Numbered from the stretch's first letter, positions 6,512-14,234 are shown. The stretch is DNA of 21,665 nucleotides from TMED26 sp042088965 (GCA_042088965.1 JBELLC010000041.1:1-21665); one strand, 5' to 3'. Translations and numbers: made by a program. Notes: generated by a model not told the origin, from the sequence alone.

Positions 6512-8004
6512 TTAATATCCATAGGCACGGGCAAGGATCTGCACCGGGTGTGAGGCGCTATCGACCTCCGGCTTGCGACCATCGATCCGTTCCATGCCTT
6601 GCAGAATGTGGCTTCGGGCCAAGGGACAGCCAGAAACCACATAGGATTTCGCTGCCTTTGACGCTTGTCGGGCCACCGGTTTACCGACCTTAATAGCGGT
6701 TTCAAAATTATCTTTCATGATCCCCCAAGAACCACCATGACCGGCGCAGCGTTCAATCACATTGAGGTCAAAATCAGGGATCAACCGCAGCATTTCTGCT
6801 GATTTTTGACCAAAGTTTTGGGCCCGTGAGTGACATGCCAAATGCAGTGTGGCACCGCCATCAATAGCGTCGATGCCATCGGCCATACCTTCTGTTCGGG
6901 CAATGTCGACGATATATTCATCAATATCGAACGTCGCCTCTGCCAAGGTTTTGACCTGGGCATTTTCTGGCGAAATCAACGGCCATTCAAACTTCAGCAT
7001 CAGCGCACATGACGGCACCAGGGCGATCACCGCATAACCACGCTCAATCCAGTCCGCCATTTCAGTCGCGACTGAAATGGCAATTTTGGCAACCTGCGCG
7101 ATATCACCTTGTTCCATCTGCGGCATGCCGCAGCAGGACGGGTAGACAACTTCGGTCTCGACACCATTGCGGGCCAAAATTTGCCGCGCGGCGATGCCAA
7201 TCTCCGGGCTGTTAAAATTCCCAAAACAGGTTGCATACAAAACCGCCTTACGACCATAGGCCGGGGCCTTGGTGTTCACTTCAGGGGTTTCGGACATGGC
7301 CCGGTTGACCAAGGTTTCACTGGTAAATTTGGGCAATTCTGCGTTCCGGTCGACACCGATGGTTTTTTCCATCAACGGCCGCGTCACATGGTTGTCACAG
7401 CTGCTGGCCCAATTCGCCACCGGGGCCATCATGCTTGCAAATTTGCCATTCCGGTCTGTTTGCGTGAGCTGGCCTTCGGCAAAACTCCGCTTCCCGGCGC
7501 GCCCTTCGATGGCCCGGTAGCGCAGCATCAGATGCGGGAAGTCCAGGTTGAATTCATGGGGCGGCACATACGGGCATTTCGTCAAGAAACACATGTCACA
7601 CAGCGTGCACGCGTCGACCACAGGTTTAAAGTCAGCACTATCGACGGTGTCCAGCTCGCCGCTTTCACTATCATCGATCAGGTCGAACAGGCGTGGGAAA
7701 CTATCACAAAGGTTAAAACAGCGCCGNNNNNNNNNNNNNNNNNNNNNNNNNNNNNNNNNNNNNNNNNNNNNNNNNNNNNNNNNNNNNNNNNNNNNNNNNN
7801 NNNNNNNNNNNNNNNNNNNNNNNNNNCATCGATCAGGTCGAACAGGCGTGGGAAACTATCACAAAGGTTAAAACAGCGCCGACAGCCATGGCATATATCA
7901 AAAACCCGGCGCAGCTCTTCGTCCAATGCCTCAGCATCATAAAACGATTCGTCTTGCCAATTCAGTGGGTGTCGGATCGGGGCGTCTAAGCTTCCTTCGC
8001 GCAT
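6512..8004 (-). CDS. Heterodisulfide-reductase/GlpC-like Fe-S protein (split by an artefactual gap)
   Basis: As printed, the frame breaks at the N run 7727-7826. Treating the flanking identical 55-mers as one copy removes 155 bp and rejoins the frame into 445 aa. The protein has two 4Fe-4S motifs, C38-C41-C44-C48 (CHGCRRCFNLC) and C81-C84-C87-C92 (CTLCDMCFLTKCP). Two CCG-type domains follow: one with CFGNFN near 208 and CCGMPQ at 239, the second with CHSRAQ, CAGHGG and a later GCPLARSHI. This is the architecture of GlpC and HdrB/D-like electron carriers. GAGGG lies 5 nt before ATG 8004. Upstream is rubrerythrin (225 bp) and downstream DUF3501 (23 bp). It probably passes electrons to or from the rubrerythrin (inference). 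Confidence 0.88.
7672..7726 (+). repeat. First copy of a 55-bp contig-end duplication
   Basis: These 55 bases are identical to 7827-7881, directly on the other side of the 100-N run. The overlap is exactly 55 bp, the same as at the second duplicated gap, and is best read as an unmerged assembly overlap rather than a biological repeat. Confidence 0.95.
7727..7826. other. Assembly gap (100 N), no sequence actually missing
   Basis: Exactly 100 N, a standard scaffold placeholder. Identical 55-bp flanks (7672-7726 and 7827-7881) show that the two contigs overlap, and merging them restores one reading frame through the Fe-S protein gene. Confidence 0.93.
7827..7881 (+). repeat. Second copy of the 55-bp contig-end duplication
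   Basis: Identical to 7672-7726; see that entry. In the true chromosome only one copy is expected. Confidence 0.95.
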
Positions 8005-8105
8005 GGGTTCCCTCGCTCATTTTTGCGTTGCGTGGTTTATTTTTGCCGCCGCGCTGCCGTTTGTTATGGCAAAATCACGACGCAGGTTAACCGTCAAGCC
8101 AGCAG

Positions 8106-8140
8106 CCGCTGGCCCGTTGTTGCCAGCGGGTTTTAATTTT
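8106..8140 (+). terminator. Terminator-like hairpin pointing along the plus strand
   Basis: CCGCTGGC (8106-8113) pairs perfectly with GCCAGCGG (8122-8129) around an 8-nt loop, and GTTTTAATTTT follows. The T-tract makes it a terminator for plus-strand transcripts, yet both flanking genes run on the minus strand. In the minus direction it lacks a U-tract. It may end an antisense or small RNA, or simply be a hairpin between rubrerythrin and the Fe-S gene. Confidence 0.5.
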
Positions 8141-8146
8141 ATGGGT

Positions 8147-8171
8147 ACCGACCCGGATGTACCGGGCCGGT
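8147..8171 (-). other. Strong hairpin downstream of rubrerythrin
   Basis: ACCGACCCGG (8147-8156) and CCGGGCCGGT (8162-8171) form a 10-bp stem with one wobble pair and a 5-nt loop. It lies about 60 bp past the rubrerythrin stop and has no T-run after it on the minus strand. Together with the hairpin at 8106-8129 it fills much of the 225-bp spacer before the Fe-S gene and could stabilise the 3' end or lower read-through. No gene is supported in this spacer. Confidence 0.45.
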
Positions 8172-8229
8172 TTCGTCATTTACGACGAGAATGGCGCGCG
8201 GCAGTCATGCTGCCCCGCCACTCAACAGC

Positions 8230-8652
8230 TTAGCCCTCAAGGGCGTCGAATGCCTTCTGGAAACGACCAGCATGGCTTTTTTCAGCTTTTGCCAAAGTCT
8301 CAAACCAATCTGAGATTTCGTCAAAACCTTCTTCGCGCGCGGTTTTGGCCATCCCTGGATACATGTCTGTGTATTCATGGGTTTCGCCAGCCACAGCCGC
8401 TTTCAAGTTATCAGCAGTGCTGCCGATGGACAGGCCGGTCGCGGGATCGCCTGTTTCTTCCAAAAACTCAAGGTGGCCGTGAGCGTGACCTGTTTCGCCT
8501 TCAGCGGTTGAGCGGAACACTGCGGCAACGTCGTTGTAGCCCTCAATGTCAGCTTTCTGCGCAAAATACAGGTAACGGCGGTTTGCTTGGCTTTCACCAG
8601 AAAACGCGTCTTTTAAGTTTTGTTCGGTCTTCGAACCTTTAAGGTCGCTCAT
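8230..8652 (-). CDS. Rubrerythrin-family diiron protein without a rubredoxin domain
   Basis: From ATG 8652 the product is 140 aa (MSDLKGSKTEQNLKDAFSGE). GGAG lies 8 nt before this ATG, whereas an upstream in-frame ATG at 8658 would sit only 2 nt from it. The four-helix diiron ligands are visible: E in SGESQANRRY, ExxH in EGETGHAHGH, E in GETHEYTDMY, and ExxH in AKAEKSHAGRF. The usual C-terminal rubredoxin CxxC pair is absent, so electrons must come from a separate donor. Such proteins reduce hydrogen peroxide. A near-consensus Irr box and a promoter lie upstream. The next genes on the strand, an Fe-S protein and DUF3501, are likely partners. Confidence 0.92.
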   Translation of the reverse strand: MSDLKGSKTEQNLKDAFSGESQANRRYLYFAQKADIEGYNDVAAVFRSTAEGETGHAHGHLEFLEETGDPATGLSIGSTADNLKAAVAGETHEYTDMYPGMAKTAREEGFDEISDWFETLAKAEKSHAGRFQKAFDALEG

Positions 8653-8739
8653 AATCATCACTCCGTCGGTCGGTGGATAACGAAAAAATCTGACAGCTGC
8701 TATAGCCTGCACGCAACAAGCCAATGGCCGTCCTGTCCC

Positions 8740-8769
8740 TATATGTAAACCGATCAGCGTCGCGGTCAA
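8740..8769 (-). promoter_or_regulatory. Candidate promoter of rubrerythrin
   Basis: On the minus strand, TTGACC (8764-8769) is followed after 18 bp by CATATA (8740-8745). The -35 is good and the -10 is weak. The Irr-box candidate ends 6 bp upstream of the -35, a position suitable for control of this promoter. Confidence 0.5.
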
Positions 8770-8775
8770 GGGATA

Positions 8776-8792
8776 ATTAGAACAGTTTTAAA
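8776..8792. promoter_or_regulatory. Candidate Irr-binding site (iron control element)
   Basis: ATTAGAACAGTTTTAAA matches 15 of 17 positions of the palindromic form TTTAGAACAGTTCTAAA, as I recall the alphaproteobacterial Irr consensus. It sits between irr and rubrerythrin, 20 bp past the irr stop and just upstream of the rubrerythrin promoter candidate. The gene for Irr itself being adjacent strengthens the call. Whether it represses or activates cannot be told. Confidence 0.65.
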
Positions 8793-8812
8793 AAATGCCC
8801 TTATGCTCTGAC

Positions 8813-9235
8813 TTAAATGGATTTTTTTCCTGAAACACGGATGATCACTTCAACATCACTGATTTCGGTACCCGGCGGCGGTGCGGGAATTTCAGTCACC
8901 CCCAATTGGCCGCTGGGAATATCCAGTAGCGCGCCTGTTTGCACGTTGTAGAAATGGTGATGGGGGGCGGTGTTCGTATCAAAATAAATCCGCCCCGCTT
9001 CCACCACAACCTCGCGCATTAAGCCGTTTTGGGTGAATTGGTGGAGCGTATTATAGACCGTCGCCAAGGCAACTTTCATACCGACCTGTTCAGCTTCACG
9101 GTGTAATTGTTCAGCGGTGACATGGCGGTGTTGGTCAACGAATAGAAGCTTGGCCAGCGCCAATCGTTGACGGGTTGGCCGCAAGCCAAAGGTCCGCAAC
9201 CGATCGTTTTGATGATTTTCACGCGCCGTCGTCAT
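8813..9235 (-). CDS. irr: Iron response regulator Irr (Fur family)
   Basis: From ATG 9235 the product is 140 aa. AAGGA lies 9 nt before this ATG, while the upstream ATG at 9256 has no such site. GLRPTRQRLALAKLLF and the winged-helix stretch (about residues 38-75, with VALATVYNTLHQF as recognition helix) place it in the Fur family. Two points favour Irr over Fur or PerR. It has a PHHHF triple-histidine motif (H92-94) like the haem-linked site of rhizobial Irr, and it lacks the CxxC zinc pairs. Irr senses iron through haem status and controls haem, iron-storage and peroxide genes. It is adjacent to fabABI, as in several rhizobia, and next to rubrerythrin with an Irr box. Confidence 0.9.
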   Translation of the reverse strand: MTTARENHQNDRLRTFGLRPTRQRLALAKLLFVDQHRHVTAEQLHREAEQVGMKVALATVYNTLHQFTQNGLMREVVVEAGRIYFDTNTAPHHHFYNVQTGALLDIPSGQLGVTEIPAPPPGTEISDVEVIIRVSGKKSI

Positions 9236-9405
9236 TGACCGGCATCCTTTCGCCATCTGCCCGCGCAGGCACTCAAAACGCCCCTCTGAACGCCCGCCAG
9301 AACGCTCTTAAGATCAGTATCATCAGCAGAAAGTCAAGTCTGCAACCAGGCCTGAGGTGGGCGATTTGAATGTCAGGCGCTTACCATCGGGCCGATTGCA
9401 CAATC

Positions 9406-9438
9406 TTGTGACCGCGCAAATGTCATTGTTTATTTGCG
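9406..9438 (+). promoter_or_regulatory. Candidate fabABI promoter with an overlapping inverted repeat
   Basis: TTGTGA (9406-9411) and TTTATT (9429-9434), separated by 17 bp, match the sigma70 boxes at 4 of 6 positions each. A perfect 7-bp inverted repeat, CGCAAAT (9415-9421) and ATTTGCG (9432-9438), spans the spacer and -10. This suggests an operator that would block the promoter, but no regulator is recognised. The rest of the 273-bp spacer between irr and fabA shows nothing further. Confidence 0.45.
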
Positions 9439-9508
9439 AAAGGGGGCCTGTAGCTGCTATTCAAACCGTGGCAACGCTGCCCAGTTACGAAAAGGATAAA
9501 TAAGCGCC

Positions 9509-10033
9509 GTGTCTTTTCTGAATCGCAACAGCTTTAACTACCAGGAACTCTTAGAATGCGCGCAAGGCCGATTGTTTGGCCCCGGAAACGCGCAATTGCC
9601 GATGCCACCGATGCTGATGTTTGACCGCATCACCCATATTTCGAACGCTGGCGGTAGCAAAGATAAAGGCACTGTCGAGGCCGAATTCGACGTCAACCCA
9701 GATCTTTGGTTTTTCAAATGCCATTTTGAAAATGATCCTGTTATGCCTGGGTGTTTGGGCATGGATGGACTTTGGCAGTTACTGGGTTTCATGCTTGGTT
9801 GGCTTGGTGGTCACGGCGCGGGACGCGCGCTTTCCGTCGGCGAAGTGCGTTTTACCGGACAAGTATTGCCGGACGCTAAAATGTTGCGCTTCCACCTGGA
9901 TATTAAGCGCGTGATCATGCGCAAGCTGACCATGGGCATCGCCGATGGATTTGTTGAATGCGATGGCGAAAAAGTATTTGTTGCCAATGACATTCGTGTT
10001 GGCCTGTTCCAAAGCCAACCTGCAGAAGGATGA
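9509..10033 (+). CDS. fabA: 3-hydroxydecanoyl-ACP dehydratase/isomerase FabA
   Basis: This 174-aa protein has the FabA active site FKCHFENDPVMPGCLGMDGLWQ, with H72 and D86 as the catalytic pair, and the usual length. It dehydrates 3-hydroxyacyl-ACP and isomerises the C10 product to cis-3-decenoyl-ACP, the branch point of unsaturated fatty acid synthesis. The frame starts with GTG (9509), 12 nt after AAGGA. No in-frame ATG lies near, and the conserved N-terminus supports this start. The next gene, fabB, begins 4 bp past the stop, so the two are probably co-translated. An inverted repeat over the upstream promoter may control the operon. Confidence 0.96.
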   Translation: MSFLNRNSFNYQELLECAQGRLFGPGNAQLPMPPMLMFDRITHISNAGGSKDKGTVEAEFDVNPDLWFFKCHFENDPVMPGCLGMDGLWQLLGFMLGWLGGHGAGRALSVGEVRFTGQVLPDAKMLRFHLDIKRVIMRKLTMGIADGFVECDGEKVFVANDIRVGLFQSQPAEG

Positions 10034-10037
10034 CGCC

Positions 10038-11261
10038 ATGCGCCGCGTTGTGGTTACCGGTCTGGGTATCGTTTCGAGTATTGGGAATAATGCCGCCGAA
10101 GTGACGGCAGCGTTGCGCCAGGGCAAATCTGGCATCGTGCATGCCGACGTCTATGAAGAAATGGGCTTTCGCTCTCATGTTCATGGCGCACCGCAAATCG
10201 ATACAAGCGAACATGTGGACCGCAAGCTACTGCGCTTTATGGGCGATGGTGCGGCCTATAACTACATCGCCATGGCTGAAGCGATTGCTGATGCAGGCCT
10301 GGAAAATGGCGATATTTCGAATCCCCGCACTGGCTTGATTATGGGTTCTGGCGGGCCGTCGACGCAAAACATGATGGCGGCCTTTGATTTAGCGCGAGAA
10401 AAAAGCCCAAAACGCGTTGGCCCTTACATGGTGCCCCGGGTGATGTCGAGCACCAATTCTGCCAATCTCTCCACCGCTTTTAAGATCAAGGGGCTGAGCT
10501 ATTCGATTAGCTCTGCCTGTTCAACCAGCGCCCATTGTATCGGCAATGGCGCTGAGATGATCCAATATGGCAAGCAAGATATCGTGTTTGCGGGCGGCGG
10601 CGAAGAACTGCATTGGACCTTATCGGTGCTATTTGATGCCATGGGCGCGCTATCATCGAAATTCAATGATCGCCCCACGCAAGCGAGCCGCACCTATGAT
10701 GTTGACCGGGATGGTTTCATCATCGCGGGCGGCGGCGGTGTGGTGGTGTTGGAAGAACTGGAACATGCCCGCGCACGCGGCGCCAAAATTTACTGTGAAC
10801 TGGTCGGTTATGGGGCCACCTCTGATGGCGCTGATATGGTTCAACCCTCCGGTGAAGGGGCCTTTCGCTGCATGAACATCGCCCTCGACGGCCTAAGCGG
10901 ACCCGTCGATTATATCAATTCCCATGGCACCAGCACACCAGCAGGCGATATTCCAGAGATCAACGCCATTCGTCAGGTGTTCAGCAATCGCCAAGACCTG
11001 CCGCCTGTTGCCTCAACCAAATCCCTGACAGGCCATTCACAAGGTGCCGCAGGCGTTCATGAAGCGATTTACACCATCTTAATGATGCACAATACGTTTA
11101 TCGCGGCGTCGGCGAATATCGAGACCCTCGACCCAGAAGTGGGCGATTATCCGATCGTCCGCCAGCGCGTCGACAACGCCAATATCAATCTGGCGCTGTC
11201 CAATAGCTTTGGTTTTGGCGGTACAAACGCTGTTCTCGCCCTGCAAAAATTTCACGATTAA
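10038..11261 (+). CDS. fabB: Beta-ketoacyl-ACP synthase I FabB
   Basis: From ATG 10038 (AAGGA 8 nt upstream) the product is 407 aa and starts MRRVVVTGLGIVSSIG. The thiolase-fold active-site residues are C161 (SSACSTSAHC), H296 (NSHGTSTPAGD), K328 (STKSLTGH) and H333. FabB extends acyl-ACPs, and with FabA it elongates the cis-3-decenoyl intermediate to make unsaturated fatty acids. The pairing with fabA on one operon makes FabB more likely than FabF. The open frame extends upstream to 9945, but that part overlaps fabA and is not the true start. Confidence 0.96.
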   Translation: MRRVVVTGLGIVSSIGNNAAEVTAALRQGKSGIVHADVYEEMGFRSHVHGAPQIDTSEHVDRKLLRFMGDGAAYNYIAMAEAIADAGLENGDISNPRTGLIMGSGGPSTQNMMAAFDLAREKSPKRVGPYMVPRVMSSTNSANLSTAFKIKGLSYSISSACSTSAHCIGNGAEMIQYGKQDIVFAGGGEELHWTLSVLFDAMGALSSKFNDRPTQASRTYDVDRDGFIIAGGGGVVVLEELEHARARGAKIYCELVGYGATSDGADMVQPSGEGAFRCMNIALDGLSGPVDYINSHGTSTPAGDIPEINAIRQVFSNRQDLPPVASTKSLTGHSQGAAGVHEAIYTILMMHNTFIAASANIETLDPEVGDYPIVRQRVDNANINLALSNSFGFGGTNAVLALQKFHD

Positions 11262-11317
11262 GCGGCCTGCCATGCACCCCAGTCTTGACGATTTGCGGCA
11301 ACAGAGAAATGTGAACC

Positions 11318-12145
11318 ATGACAGCAAGTGACATGCGTACATCCGGCCTGATGGCTGGCAAAAAAGGCCTGATAATGGGCGTCGCCAATGAGAAATCGAT
11401 TGCCTGGGGCATTGCCGAAGCGCTTGGCAAGGCGGGTGCAGAGCTTGCCTTTACCTATCAAACAGAGGCGTTTTCCCGGCGCGTGGCACCACTTGCAAAC
11501 ACTGTCGGCTCGGATTTTCTTTTACCCTGTGATGTGGCCAATGAAGACGACCTTGATCAGGTTTTTGCCGCCTTGCAAAAGCGCTGGGGGAAGATTGATT
11601 TTGTCGTTCATGCGATTGCTTATTCCGATAAGAACGAGCTTAAAGGGCGATATGTCGACACCAGCCGTGACAATTTTCGCAATACCATGGATATTTCCTG
11701 CTTCTCCTTCACAAATGTAGCCCGGCGGGCCGCCCCCTTGATGACCGCAGGGGGGAGCTTAATGACATTGAGCTATCTTGGCGCAGCCCGGACCCTGCCG
11801 AATTACAATGTCATGGGCGTTGCCAAAGCCGCCTTAGAGGCCAGCGTTAAATACTTGGCCGCTGATTACGGTGCCGACAATATCCGGGTGAATGCGATTT
11901 CAGCCGGCCCAATGCGTACGTTAGCAGGCTCCGCCATCGGCGGTGCCCGTTATGTCTACCGGTATACCGAGCGAAGCGCCCCTCTGCGCCGCAACCTTGC
12001 CCTTGAAGAGGTTGGCCGTGCTGGCCTTTATCTGGCAAGTGATTTATCCAGCGGTGTTACCGGTGAAACCATGTATGTGGATGCCGGTTTCCACGCCATC
12101 GCCATTCCCCCCGCCGAAGAAAGCCCACCTGAAAACGGAAAATAA
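11318..12145 (+). CDS. fabI: Enoyl-ACP reductase FabI (NADH-dependent)
   Basis: This 275-aa short-chain dehydrogenase-type protein has the FabI features: GLIMGVANEKSIAWGIA at residues 18-34 (NAD-binding, no classic GxxxGxG), then Y153 and Y163-x6-K170 in SYLGAARTLPNYNVMGVAK. It reduces trans-2-enoyl-ACP in the last step of each elongation round and is the target of triclosan-type inhibitors. It follows fabB by 56 bp and precedes the monooxygenase by 6 bp. ATG 11318 is used here; ATG 11333 is an in-frame alternative, since the conserved part starts after it. Confidence 0.95.
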   Translation: MTASDMRTSGLMAGKKGLIMGVANEKSIAWGIAEALGKAGAELAFTYQTEAFSRRVAPLANTVGSDFLLPCDVANEDDLDQVFAALQKRWGKIDFVVHAIAYSDKNELKGRYVDTSRDNFRNTMDISCFSFTNVARRAAPLMTAGGSLMTLSYLGAARTLPNYNVMGVAKAALEASVKYLAADYGADNIRVNAISAGPMRTLAGSAIGGARYVYRYTERSAPLRRNLALEEVGRAGLYLASDLSSGVTGETMYVDAGFHAIAIPPAEESPPENGK

Positions 12146-12151
12146 GACGCT

Positions 12152-14122
12152 ATGAAGACGATAGCCTTACCTCCTGAGGCACTTCAAGAGGCCATTGCCG
12201 AAGCTGATTTGCGGGTTTTACTGATGGTTGTGTTTCAGCTGTCGGGGGACCGGCGCTGGCTGGCCGAGCCGTTTCGTCCGAAACGTGATGTAAATCTGAT
12301 CGCCGCCAATGACGCTGGTTTGAGCGAAGCGGCGCAAGCTGAAGTACGCGCCGCAGCTGTCGACTTGCTGTCCCACACGCCGCGAGAAGCGGCCATCAGC
12401 AATCCCGATGAGGCCCTGACATTAGAGATGATGCGTTGGTGTTTGGGGGAAAATATTGCCGCTGAATACGCCCCAATGATGCGCGAGGAAATGGGCTTTG
12501 AAGACCGCCATGTGGCCTGGTCAGGGGCGGCGGTAACACCGCAGACAATAGATGCCCGCCCGGTGATTATTGTTGGCGCGGGCGCCAGCGGTATCGCCCT
12601 GGGTGCCAATTTGGTCAAATTGAACATTCCCTTCATCATTGTCGAGAAAAATGCCGATGTGGGCGGCACTTGGTTTGAAAACACCTACCCCGGATGCGGT
12701 GTCGATACCCCCAATCACGCCTATTCCTTTTCATTTGGTAAGCGGCATGATTGGAGCCGGTATTTTGCCCCACAGCCCGAAATTCATGCCTATCTGGCCG
12801 CCCGGGCCGACGAATTTGGGCTAAAGCCCCATATCCGCTTTCAGCACAGCGTCACCGCCGCACACTGGTCAGAGGACAAAGCCTGCTGGCAGGTCTCTGT
12901 CACCAGCTTGCAGGGCCGCCACGAAACGATTGAGGCGCGGGCGCTGGTCAGTGCCATTGGCCAGCTCAGCCTGCCATCCATACCCAGCATTCCCGGACAG
13001 GAAAAATTCCAAGGCCGCCTTTTCCATAGCAGCAACTGGCCTGAGGACCTGGACCTAACAGGCAAGCGATTGGCCCTCATCGGCACTGGCGCTTCGGCCA
13101 TGCAGATCGTTCCCACCGTGGCCGGGCAAGTCTCCAATTTAACAATTTTCCAGCGCAGCGCCCAATGGGCCCGGCCGATCCCCCGATATCACGACCCGAT
13201 TGGCCCCCTTGGTCAATGGTTGCTGCAATCGGTGCCGTTTTATGCCGCCTGGTTTCGCTTTACCATGTTGTGGCGCTATGGCGATGGCCTGCTGCCAAGT
13301 TTGCGCAAAGACCCTGACTGGGCATTTCCAGAGCGTGCCCTGAACCGCGCCAATGACCGCCACCGTCAACAGATGACCGCGCATATTCATCAGCAATTAG
13401 AAGGCCGCCCCGATCTGATTGCCAAATGTCTGCCAAGTTATCCGCCCTATGGCAAAAGGATCCTGCTTGATAATGGTTGGTACACAGCCATCCGCCAAAA
13501 TCATGTTCACCTTGAAACCACAGATATCACCGAAATCACCACAACCGGCATTACCACCGCTGATGGTCGCCAGCATGGTGCCGACATCATTGTGTTGGCA
13601 ACTGGCTTTAAAGTCGCCTTGATGGCGGCGCGTTTGAATATCACCGGCCGCAAGGGTGAAAACCTCGCGGACCGCTGGGCAAATGATAATCCGACCGCCT
13701 ATCTCGGCATAACGGTGCCCGGATTTCCAAATCTCTTTTGCATGCAAGGCCCGAATACCGGCCTGGGTCATGGCGGCAGCGCCATTTTCCAAGCAGAATG
13801 TCAGGCCCGCTATATCGCCGCGGCCTTGGTGGCAATGACCGAATCAGGGATTGCCGCCCTTGATGTCGACCAAGACGCCCATGATCGCTATGTCGCCAGC
13901 GTTGATCACGAGCATGAGCAATTGATTTGGACACATCCTGGCATGTCGACTTACTACCGTAATGGCCAAGGCCGGGTGGTCTCGGTCATGCCATGGCGGT
14001 TGGTTGACTATTGGGAAATGACACAACGACCCGATCTCTCAGATTATCAGCTTACGCCGCTGGCCCCAGGGGGCGACCTAGGGGGCGACCCAGGGGGCGA
14101 CCCCGCTAAAGCTGCGTCTTGA
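12152..14122 (+). CDS. Flavin monooxygenase, Baeyer-Villiger type with N-terminal extension
   Basis: This 656-aa protein has an N-terminal extension of about 135 residues before its first Rossmann motif G142-A-G-A-S-G147. GGTWFENTYPGCGVD follows, and the Baeyer-Villiger fingerprint FxGxxxHxxxWP is complete (F286, G288, H292, W296, P297). A second, NADPH-binding motif is GTGASA (311-316). Such enzymes use FAD and NADPH to insert oxygen next to a carbonyl, making esters or lactones. The length and extension resemble 4-hydroxyacetophenone monooxygenase-type enzymes, but the substrate is not predictable. It lies 6 bp after fabI. Its C-terminus is repeated GGD segments encoded by a 12-bp tandem repeat. 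It is complete on the left side of the 14135 gap. Confidence 0.93.
   Translation: MKTIALPPEALQEAIAEADLRVLLMVVFQLSGDRRWLAEPFRPKRDVNLIAANDAGLSEAAQAEVRAAAVDLLSHTPREAAISNPDEALTLEMMRWCLGENIAAEYAPMMREEMGFEDRHVAWSGAAVTPQTIDARPVIIVGAGASGIALGANLVKLNIPFIIVEKNADVGGTWFENTYPGCGVDTPNHAYSFSFGKRHDWSRYFAPQPEIHAYLAARADEFGLKPHIRFQHSVTAAHWSEDKACWQVSVTSLQGRHETIEARALVSAIGQLSLPSIPSIPGQEKFQGRLFHSSNWPEDLDLTGKRLALIGTGASAMQIVPTVAGQVSNLTIFQRSAQWARPIPRYHDPIGPLGQWLLQSVPFYAAWFRFTMLWRYGDGLLPSLRKDPDWAFPERALNRANDRHRQQMTAHIHQQLEGRPDLIAKCLPSYPPYGKRILLDNGWYTAIRQNHVHLETTDITEITTTGITTADGRQHGADIIVLATGFKVALMAARLNITGRKGENLADRWANDNPTAYLGITVPGFPNLFCMQGPNTGLGHGGSAIFQAECQARYIAAALVAMTESGIAALDVDQDAHDRYVASVDHEHEQLIWTHPGMSTYYRNGQGRVVSVMPWRLVDYWEMTQRPDLSDYQLTPLAPGGDLGGDPGGDPAKAAS
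14066..14101 (+). repeat. Three tandem 12-bp units at the 3' end of the monooxygenase gene
   Basis: CCAGGGGGCGAC (14066-14077), CTAGGGGGCGAC (14078-14089) and CCAGGGGGCGAC (14090-14101) encode a Pro/Leu-Gly-Gly-Asp series at the protein tail. The repeat runs into the duplicated contig end, so it probably caused the assembly break and its true copy number is uncertain. Confidence 0.88.
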
Positions 14123-14134
14123 TCCAGGTTTTCA
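14080..14134 (+). repeat. First copy of a second 55-bp contig-end duplication
   Basis: Identical over 55 bp to 14235-14289 beyond the 100-N run. It includes the second and third tandem units and the ends of both the monooxygenase and the convergent aminotransferase genes. Confidence 0.95.
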
Positions 14135-14234
14135 NNNNNNNNNNNNNNNNNNNNNNNNNNNNNNNNNNNNNNNNNNNNNNNNNNNNNNNNNNNNNNNNNN
14201 NNNNNNNNNNNNNNNNNNNNNNNNNNNNNNNNNN
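14135..14234. other. Assembly gap (100 N), no sequence actually missing
   Basis: Exactly 100 N between two identical 55-mers. The flanks are an unmerged contig overlap. Merging leaves both neighbouring genes complete. Confidence 0.92.

Noticed and set aside
7672..7881. Duplicated 55-mers as a genuine repeat, att site or mobile element scar
   Set aside because: A second gap has overlaps of the same length, each lies at an N-run edge, and collapsing restores a reading frame; an assembly overlap explains all of this.
7109..7942. 277-aa plus-strand frame with N residues
   Set aside because: It is antisense to the clearly identified Fe-S protein and spans the artefactual gap.
8003..8233. 76-aa plus-strand frame in the rubrerythrin / Fe-S spacer
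   Set aside because: It runs through both hairpins of the spacer, has no Shine-Dalgarno and does not look conserved; it could only be part of a non-coding transcript.
9299..9308. AGAACGCTCT in the irr-fabA spacer as a second Irr box
   Set aside because: Only the core is roughly palindromic; the outer positions do not fit the Irr consensus.
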